From positions 1 to 14,678 of the forward strand of contig DUGW01000088.1 of assembly GCA_013331125.1 (NCBI GenBank): a stretch of DNA of 14,678 bases. The letters run 5' to 3'. The translations under genes and the position numbers were made by a program. The DNA is from Candidatus Woesearchaeota archaeon. GTDB taxonomy: Archaea > Nanoarchaeota > Nanoarchaeia > Woesearchaeales > UBA11576. Every line of letters starts with the position of its first letter. Position 1 is the first letter of the stretch. Positions 1 to 4,465 of this stretch are shown in pieces. The notes beneath the pieces were generated by a model. The model was not told the DNA's origin. It was given only the letters and a program-made list of their open reading frames with translations, and did not search any database.

Positions 1-1259
1 GAAGCACCTATGAGTTCCAGTTCTCGCGCGGCACTGTCGCCCAGGTGAAGTCTGCTGTCGGTCGGAAGCCTACTGTCCCTAGCTGGTTCTCTGACATGCT
101 CCCTCTTTCGTTTGACCTGGCATGGGAGATCGGCAGGTTCCGTCAGTTGATGCGTGAGAAGCTCTCTGCCAAGATGTCTAAGCCTGACATACTTGATTTC
201 ATCAACCAGCATCTCTATGTCGACGAGAATGCTGCTGAGGCCATCTATAGTTATATGAAACAGCAGCATGATTTTGCCCTCATCCCTACGAATAATGAGA
301 TCCTTATCGAGCATTACATGGAGGATGACATGAAGTTCGCTGTCTTCCACACCCTTTATGGCCGCAGGGTGAATGATTGTCTCTCCCGTGCTGTCGCTTT
401 CGCTGTCTCCAAGATCCAGAAGCGTGATGTCGAGGTCGGTGTCTCTGACAATGGTTTCTATATCGCTTCCAAGAAGAACCTTCCTGCTGCGCGTGCCCTC
501 TCTCTGCTTGAGTCAAAGCGTCTCGGCGAGCTTCTCAACATCGCTATCGACAAGACCCAGGTGTTGATCCGTCGTTTCCGTCATTGTGCCGGCCGTGCAT
601 TGATGATCCTGCGCAACTACAAAGGCCATCATAAGAGGGTCGGTAAGCAGCAGGTCTCGTCCATGATCCTGATGTCTGCTGTCAAGCGTATCAGTGAGGA
701 TTTCCCTATCCTGAAAGAGGCCCGTCGTGAGGTCCTTGAGGATCTTATGGACATCAAGAACGCAGAGATGATCCTTGAGATGATAGAGAACAAGCGTATC
801 CGTGTGACTTCCATAGATACCCAGATCCCGAGTCCTTTCGCTTTCAACCTTGTCCTTATGGGTCATCTTGACATGGTGCGTATGGAGGACCGTCTTGAGT
901 TCCTCCGTCGTATGCATAATCTTGTCCAGGCGAAGATATCTTTGGACAAGGGTAAGCAGGGCAGTTCCTCTATCGATGAGTTGGCTGCCAAGAAGTTGTA
1001 TGAGGAGGTCTGGAAGGACATATCTCCTCCTGAGACTGACAAGGAGAAGGAGCGTCTCATCCATCAGGCCTGGAACCTCAAGCGTGTCCCTATGTTTGCC
1101 AAGCGCGAGATTGTCCGTCTAATCGAGGGTGAGCGCACAGACATACGCAAGGACTTCCTCAAGGCCCTGACCACTTATCGCAAGGAGATAGACAAGACCT
1201 GGCCGCAGGACCTGAAGGACGCAGTGTTTGCTGCTGTCAAGGAGATAGAGGTTGAGTGA
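1..1259 (+). CDS. lhr: Lhr-family ATP-dependent helicase, C-terminal part (5' end outside window)
   Basis: The reading frame is open to the left edge (first full codon at 3), so the GTG at 45 is an internal Val codon and the true start lies outside. About 418 residues are visible. Early in this part the motif PSWFSDMLPLSFDLAWEIGR matches the PSW-G-E-x-x-PLSFDLA-x-EIG-x-FR signature of the Lhr beta-sheet domain. Further on, FHTLYGRRVNDCLSRAVAF and IDTQIPSPFAFNLVL, followed by MEDRLEFLRRMH, match the Lhr-specific C-terminal region (DEAD_assoc type). Known family members are roughly 850-900 residue superfamily 2 helicases that translocate 3'-5' on single-stranded DNA and unwind DNA and RNA:DNA hybrids, with proposed roles in repair. 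The RecA-like motor domains would lie upstream and cannot be checked. Codons favour AAG, GAG and GAC, the native style of this window. The identification is firm; the exact Lhr subfamily is not. Confidence 0.9.
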   Translation, partial: STYEFQFSRGTVAQVKSAVGRKPTVPSWFSDMLPLSFDLAWEIGRFRQLMREKLSAKMSKPDILDFINQHLYVDENAAEAIYSYMKQQHDFALIPTNNEILIEHYMEDDMKFAVFHTLYGRRVNDCLSRAVAFAVSKIQKRDVEVGVSDNGFYIASKKNLPAARALSLLESKRLGELLNIAIDKTQVLIRRFRHCAGRALMILRNYKGHHKRVGKQQVSSMILMSAVKRISEDFPILKEARREVLEDLMDIKNAEMILEMIENKRIRVTSIDTQIPSPFAFNLVLMGHLDMVRMEDRLEFLRRMHNLVQAKISLDKGKQGSSSIDELAAKKLYEEVWKDISPPETDKEKERLIHQAWNLKRVPMFAKREIVRLIEGERTDIRKDFLKALTTYRKEIDKTWPQDLKDAVFAAVKEIEVE

Positions 1260-1295
1260 GCTGTTGGTTGAGGGTCTCGGCGTTGATGGGGATTC

Positions 1296-1628
1296 TCATC
1301 GTGATGTGGCTTTCACAGCCATCAAGAGATAGAGGAAGAATATCATCCTGAAAACACCACTTCCAGCAAGGAGTATATCTATCGTCATCCGGTCACCTGA
1401 ACGATACAGCGCCCAAACTGCTGCAGCTATTGCAAGAGCCAAAGAGAAAGCAAGGATGCCCAAGGCATTCCGGAAGATCTTATCTCTCTTCATGACTTCA
1501 TAATACTTAAGCATGTGTTGCTTGACAAACTTGTCTTCTGCTTTGATGAGAGAGAATATGATATATAACAGGATGAGCATGGCTACACTGTCTGCGATGA
1601 TGCTGATCAGGATTGCTGTTGCGACCAT
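1296..1628 (-). CDS. Small three-helix membrane protein, function unknown
   Basis: A 110-residue protein with three predicted membrane segments at about residues 5-28, 55-76 and 84-104. A basic, cytoplasm-like stretch (KAEDKFVKQHMLKYYEVMKR) separates the first two helices. No catalytic motif or known family was recognised. The ATG at 1628 is supported by a TATA-like box (TTTATAAA, 1662-1669) 33 bp upstream and a purine-rich AAAAGAGG just before the start, which would give a very short leader. The gene is convergent with lhr and ends 37 bp from its stop codon. Hydrophobicity and promoter together make it a probable real gene. It could be a subunit or helper of another envelope protein, but nothing in the sequence says which. 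Confidence 0.7.
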   Translation of the reverse strand: MVATAILISIIADSVAMLILLYIIFSLIKAEDKFVKQHMLKYYEVMKRDKIFRNALGILAFSLALAIAAAVWALYRSGDRMTIDILLAGSGVFRMIFFLYLLMAVKATSR

Positions 1629-1661
1629 GTTGCCTCTTTTAGATTGTCTGAGTGGTCTCTT

Positions 1662-1669
1662 TTTATAAA
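1662..1669 (-). promoter_or_regulatory. TATA box for the 1296-1628 membrane protein gene
   Basis: TTTATAAA lies 33 bp upstream of the ATG on the minus strand. With the usual archaeal spacing of about 26 bp from box centre to start site, transcription would begin near 1640 and leave a leader of about 11 nt that carries the AAGAGG ribosome-binding sequence. Confidence 0.5.
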
Positions 1670-1977
1670 CGTATCGCCATGCACAGGTCGGTTGTTTTAA
1701 GGAACAGGTGTTGGCTTAGAAGGAAGACGTCGTGGCGGTACGCTGCTTCTGGATATTTTTACTGGGCCAAGGACTGGCACCGACACCTGGCTTCCTGGGC
1801 CTATTTCTGCAGTATCTGCCCCTTCTGATTATTTCACCCCCATATAATAGTAACAAATCCGAAAGATTTAAAAATGATTGTCGTTTTTCTGTAAATTATT
1901 GCCTGCTTAAATTTATAAGCATACAAAATATCAACATATTGATGGACGACGAGGGGCGTCCTGTCGGGTGAACAAAG
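1670..1977. other. Non-coding region between divergent genes
   Basis: About 310 bp with no convincing gene. The left part (1690-1825) is GC-richer and carries a short open stretch on the minus strand that would encode a Pro-rich tail ending SKPTPVP (stop near 1698). The right part (1840-1930) is AT-rich and holds two TATA-like candidates for the plus-strand gene at 1978. A short inverted repeat, GGACG/CGTCC (1944-1961, 8-base loop), lies just before the ribosome-binding site. A 79-codon plus-strand frame from 1732 was judged spurious because its product looks neither membrane-like nor like a folded domain. Confidence 0.4.
1912..1919 (+). promoter_or_regulatory. TATA-like box upstream of the Asp/Ala-linker lipoprotein gene
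   Basis: TTTATAAG within an AT-rich stretch; a start site near 1941 would give a leader of about 37 nt. A second candidate with a better BRE (CCGAAAGATTTAAAAA, 1859-1874) would give a leader of about 80 nt. The sequence does not decide between them. Confidence 0.4.
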
Positions 1978-3360
1978 ATGAGAAATATAGAACAGATTGT
2001 TGAGAAGCATAAACCGAATTATTCTATGAGCCTTCCCAGGCCTTTTGCTATCATATCGATAGCTGGTGGTGCTGTGGGTTTTGTCGCGCTCTACTCTGGT
2101 TGTGTTTTTGATCAGTCTGGTCTTGTATGCCTGGGTTGTGATGCTGGTGCGCCATCTGATGCTGGTGATGCTGGTGTCTATGACGCAGGCGATGCTCAGC
2201 CGCAGCCTGACGCGCTTGTCGATGCCCAGACTCAGCTTGATGCTATCGTCGGCGACGGTTCTGTCGACGCTCAGGTCCTTCCTGACAGCGGCGCAGACGC
2301 GACAGTCGATGCTGGTCCTTGCACCACTGCTCCTACAATCGCTTCTTTGACTGCTACTCCTAACCCTGCTAAGACAGGTCAGAACATCGTCACTCTTGTG
2401 CTTGCGCTCAACAACCCTTGTGCTGATATCACTAATTACGCTGCAAGTGATTATGCTCATGCAGACATGTCCACTACCCAGTTCGACCAGGGTCAGGTGA
2501 CCTCGACGGTGAATTATCAGATCAGTCTTCCTTTCGGTCACGCTGGTCAGATGTGGCCTCTCGGTCAGCATGATATCACCTACGTGATCAGGGATGGTTC
2601 TAACAATGTTCTTGATTCCATGACTGTCGCAGTCATACACAATCCTGGCATTGCTCTCGGTAAGTGCGTGAGTTTCCAGAACTATGCTTATGACGGTCAG
2701 AGCCTGATCGCCAGGTGCAATGTCTTGAACTCTACACCGACGACGACTGCTGATTACGGCGGCCAGTCCTGGCCTGCTGACTTTGATGCTCAGATGCTTC
2801 CTGCTAATGTCAGTGTCTACACCATCAACAATGGCGCTCAGGTTGAGATCGAGTCCAATGGTGTGATCGATCTTCCTAACGTGCAGTACACTGATTTCAA
2901 CGGCATCTTCAGGAGACCTCTTGAAGTCGCTGTCCATCTTGAGGACCCTGCCCAGAATCCTGCAGATGTTTCTGATGGTGTCGCTTATATCCCTACCTGG
3001 CCTAACAGGACCTTGAGGATATTCATAGATAACCAGTCAGGTCCTACTTGTTCAAGCAGGTATGGTTCTTCCGGCGCTGTGGATTTCCTTTTCGGCCGCA
3101 ATGGCGCTTTCCCTGGCTGGCAGGACCTTGTCAGTTTCCCTGTGGGTTTCACAGGCAACAAGGCGATCCCTGCTGGTAACATGGCTGTGTTTGTCCAGAA
3201 CATCAGGGACCTTCCTCAGGGGCACAGGGACCTGTTGAACCTCATGTACAATGGCCTGGCAAGTCCTCAGCCTACATATTCCTGTATCCAGACCGCTCTG
3301 AACCATCAGGACGGCATGGCAGACCCTATCGTGGGTGCCAGGGTAGAGATTTTTGACTGA
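1978..3360 (+). CDS. Putative lipoprotein with Asp/Ala-rich stalk and Ig-like ectodomain
   Basis: A 460-residue envelope protein. The ATG at 1978 follows GGGTGA (1966-1971) at good spacing, and an in-frame TGA at 1969 rules out a longer start. A hydrophobic segment at about residues 24-40 leads into LYSGC, a near-lipobox (Cys42), so lipid anchoring is likely but not certain because position -3 is Tyr. Residues 55-114 are a flexible stalk of DAG/DA/DAQ repeats, a style familiar from myxobacterial lipoproteins. Residues about 118-225 (APTIASLTATPNPAKTGQ onward) look like an Ig-like beta-sandwich. Residues 230-460 are a second beta-rich region with several Cys and no family I recognise. No catalytic motif is visible. 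It is probably an exposed surface protein, first of a plus-strand run of envelope genes. Confidence 0.75.
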   Translation: MRNIEQIVEKHKPNYSMSLPRPFAIISIAGGAVGFVALYSGCVFDQSGLVCLGCDAGAPSDAGDAGVYDAGDAQPQPDALVDAQTQLDAIVGDGSVDAQVLPDSGADATVDAGPCTTAPTIASLTATPNPAKTGQNIVTLVLALNNPCADITNYAASDYAHADMSTTQFDQGQVTSTVNYQISLPFGHAGQMWPLGQHDITYVIRDGSNNVLDSMTVAVIHNPGIALGKCVSFQNYAYDGQSLIARCNVLNSTPTTTADYGGQSWPADFDAQMLPANVSVYTINNGAQVEIESNGVIDLPNVQYTDFNGIFRRPLEVAVHLEDPAQNPADVSDGVAYIPTWPNRTLRIFIDNQSGPTCSSRYGSSGAVDFLFGRNGAFPGWQDLVSFPVGFTGNKAIPAGNMAVFVQNIRDLPQGHRDLLNLMYNGLASPQPTYSCIQTALNHQDGMADPIVGARVEIFD

Positions 3361-3374
3361 CGTCATTGAGAACA

Positions 3375-3382
3375 TTTATATA
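3375..3382 (+). promoter_or_regulatory. TATA box of the acidic protein gene
   Basis: GAACATTTATATA begins within 15 bp after the preceding stop codon and closely resembles the promoter at 4366-4381 (GAAACATTTATATA). The expected start site is near 3404, giving a leader of about 25 nt that contains GGGGGTG. This placement argues that translation begins at the ATG at 3429 and not at the upstream TTG at 3366, which would lie before the transcript start. Confidence 0.6.
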
Positions 3383-3428
3383 TGAAAAAAGCCATTATTA
3401 TACCACCAATTCCGGGGGTGCGCTCAAT

Positions 3429-3728
3429 ATGGATGATGACTCTATTATCGATGATATGATGGATGATTTTTGGGATGATGTTGAGGAGTTCAACGAGGAA
3501 GAGGAAGAGGAGGAAGAGTCGGACGATGATGACGATTCTGACGACAAAGATAAGGATGACAAAGACAAAGACAAGGACGATGATGACGACGAAGATGACG
3601 AAGACGATGATGATGATGATGAGGATGAAAAGAAGTTGAAGGACAAGTCCTATGATGATTATGATATCACTGATTACAAGGATATGCATGACGTCGATGA
3701 GGAGGATGATGACGACGCCTATGCATAG
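3429..3728 (+). CDS. Extremely acidic, low-complexity small protein
   Basis: A 99-residue protein in which roughly 60% of residues are Asp or Glu, including an eight-Glu run and several Asp runs, with a few Lys interspersed. Aromatic residues occur only near the ends (FWDD, YDDYDITDY). The ATG at 3429 was chosen because GGGGGTG (3414-3420) precedes it and the TATA box sits at 3375-3382; a TTG at 3366 would add 21 residues that overlap the promoter. There is no signal peptide or membrane helix, so it should be cytoplasmic and disordered. Acidic proteins of this kind can act as nucleic-acid mimics, chaperones for basic proteins or cation binders; none of these can be chosen from sequence. It sits between two lipoprotein genes, with a T-rich tract after its stop. 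Confidence 0.6.
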   Translation: MDDDSIIDDMMDDFWDDVEEFNEEEEEEEESDDDDDSDDKDKDDKDKDKDDDDDEDDEDDDDDDEDEKKLKDKSYDDYDITDYKDMHDVDEEDDDDAYA

Positions 3729-3742
3729 GCTTTCTCAGAAAT

Positions 3743-3763
3743 CTTTTTGGTGTTTTTGTTTTT
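3743..3763 (+). terminator. T-rich terminator-like tract after the acidic protein gene
   Basis: Three T5 runs (CTTTTTGG, TGTTTTTG, TTTTTG) follow the stop codon within 40 bp, with no hairpin. This is the form archaeal terminators usually take. Some read-through into the gene at 3805 is possible. Confidence 0.4.
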
Positions 3764-3782
3764 GATATCATTTTGATATCTT
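3761..3782. repeat. Tandem 11-bp repeat containing GATATC
   Basis: TTTGATATCAT is followed directly by TTTGATATCTT. Each copy contains the palindrome GATATC, and the copies are one helical turn apart. The pair lies 23 bp before the start codon of the 3805 gene, where a promoter or operator would be expected. Confidence 0.4.
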
Positions 3783-3804
3783 ATCTTTTGCGGGGTGTTG
3801 AGAA

Positions 3805-4215
3805 ATGGGTATGAAAGCTTACATGTTGGCAGCAGGTATTGCTGGGTTCTCTCTTGCGGGTTCTGTCTCTGGTTGTGTAGGTGGGACAGGTTCAGGTCCG
3901 CGCAATGTCAGGGATGCTGCGCACGCAGCCAAGGTCCTTAAGGCGAAGGACTCTTCTGTCGTGCTTGCAGATGGTGTCTACATGACCTTGGCGACTTTTC
4001 AGTATGTGCGTGGGGTTGCCTCTATCCTCAAAGGTGAGGCAAGGCCCAGGATTGACGATGGTCAGTGCATCGCTGATGAGCTTATCGGCAGGTTTGAGCA
4101 TGGATATCTGAGCCGTGCTGTTTCTCTTGTTCGTGTGCCTGGCAGGAATTATGTCACCCGTTCCCATGCCTCTGATGTCTATCAGAGGATGTGCAGGCAG
4201 GCCTTGAAGCAGTGA
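3805..4215 (+). CDS. Small putative lipoprotein, function unknown
   Basis: A 136-residue protein. The N-terminus MGMKAYMLAAGIAGFSLAGS ends in VSGC, a good lipobox with Cys24, followed by a short Gly/Ser linker (VGGTGSG). The mature part (about 110 residues) is mostly helical in appearance, with two further Cys (88 and 130) that could form a disulfide, and a basic C-terminal half. No domain was recognised. The ATG at 3805 follows GGGGTG (3792-3797) at suitable spacing. It lies 76 bp downstream of the acidic protein gene and may be partly co-transcribed with it or use a weak promoter around the 3761-3782 repeat. Its lipobox is better than that of the 1978 gene product, which supports lipoprotein processing in this organism. 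Confidence 0.7.
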   Translation: MGMKAYMLAAGIAGFSLAGSVSGCVGGTGSGPRNVRDAAHAAKVLKAKDSSVVLADGVYMTLATFQYVRGVASILKGEARPRIDDGQCIADELIGRFEHGYLSRAVSLVRVPGRNYVTRSHASDVYQRMCRQALKQ

Positions 4216-4218
4216 TCT

Positions 4219-4318
4219 TTTGGCCTTCTGGTTTTTTCTTTCCTTTTCCCTTCTCCTGGTTTCTCGCTATCTCCCTCCTTCTCTGCCTTTCTTCCCCTTC
4301 TTAGACCTTCTCTTCTCA
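4219..4318 (+). terminator. Long pyrimidine-rich tract after the small lipoprotein gene
   Basis: About 100 bp made almost entirely of C and T, beginning with T-runs (CTTTTGG, GGTTTTTTC) right after the stop codon. T-rich non-template strands terminate archaeal RNA polymerase, so the first 35 bp are a likely terminator. The remaining CT-rich part is longer than termination requires. Confidence 0.45.
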
Positions 4319-4365
4319 TTCCCTTGCGAAAAAGACATTTTTGTCACTAAACAGTAACTAAAAAA

Positions 4366-4381
4366 CCGAAACATTTATATA
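4366..4381 (+). promoter_or_regulatory. BRE plus TATA box of the adhesin-like gene
   Basis: CCGAAACA followed by TTTATATA is a near-ideal archaeal promoter. The expected start site is about 4404, giving a leader of about 62 nt. This is the strongest promoter seen in the window and implies high expression of the 4466 gene. Confidence 0.7.
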
Positions 4382-4391
4382 CCTCCGTCAC

Positions 4392-4405
4392 TGGTGTTTT
4401 CACCA
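4392..4405. promoter_or_regulatory. Dyad over the predicted start site (possible operator)
   Basis: TGGTG-TTTT-CACCA is a perfect 5-bp inverted repeat that spans the predicted transcription start near 4404. It could be a repressor site or, if transcription starts earlier, a 5' hairpin. Five base pairs can arise by chance, so this is tentative. Confidence 0.3.
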
Positions 4406-4434
4406 CTATTACATAACGACATTTCATGATAATG

Positions 4435-4460
4435 GGGTGGATACCCTTTTTTAAGGAGGT
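4435..4460 (+). promoter_or_regulatory. Leader hairpin with T-run, followed by strong ribosome-binding site
   Basis: GGGT-GGAT-ACCC can form a short hairpin (4435-4446), followed at once by six T (4447-4452) and then AAGGAGGT (4453-4460), the best Shine-Dalgarno sequence in the window, 5 nt before the ATG. The ribosome-binding assignment is solid; the attenuator-like reading of the hairpin and T-run is an inference. Confidence 0.45.
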
Positions 4461-4465
4461 TTAAA

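Noticed and set aside
1732..1971. 79-codon plus-strand frame before the lipoprotein gene
   Set aside because: No ribosome-binding site, it overlaps both TATA candidates of the next gene, and the sequence shows no fold-like pattern.
1834..2937. Open minus-strand frame of 367 codons opposite the Asp/Ala lipoprotein gene
   Set aside because: It is the antisense of a real gene whose codon bias suppresses stops. The product has no signal peptide, domain or promoter, while the plus-strand frame has a ribosome-binding site and lipobox.
3363..3689. Apparent Ile/Val-rich membrane protein on the minus strand
   Set aside because: Asp codons read in antisense give Ile and Val. The plus frame has the promoter and ribosome-binding site.
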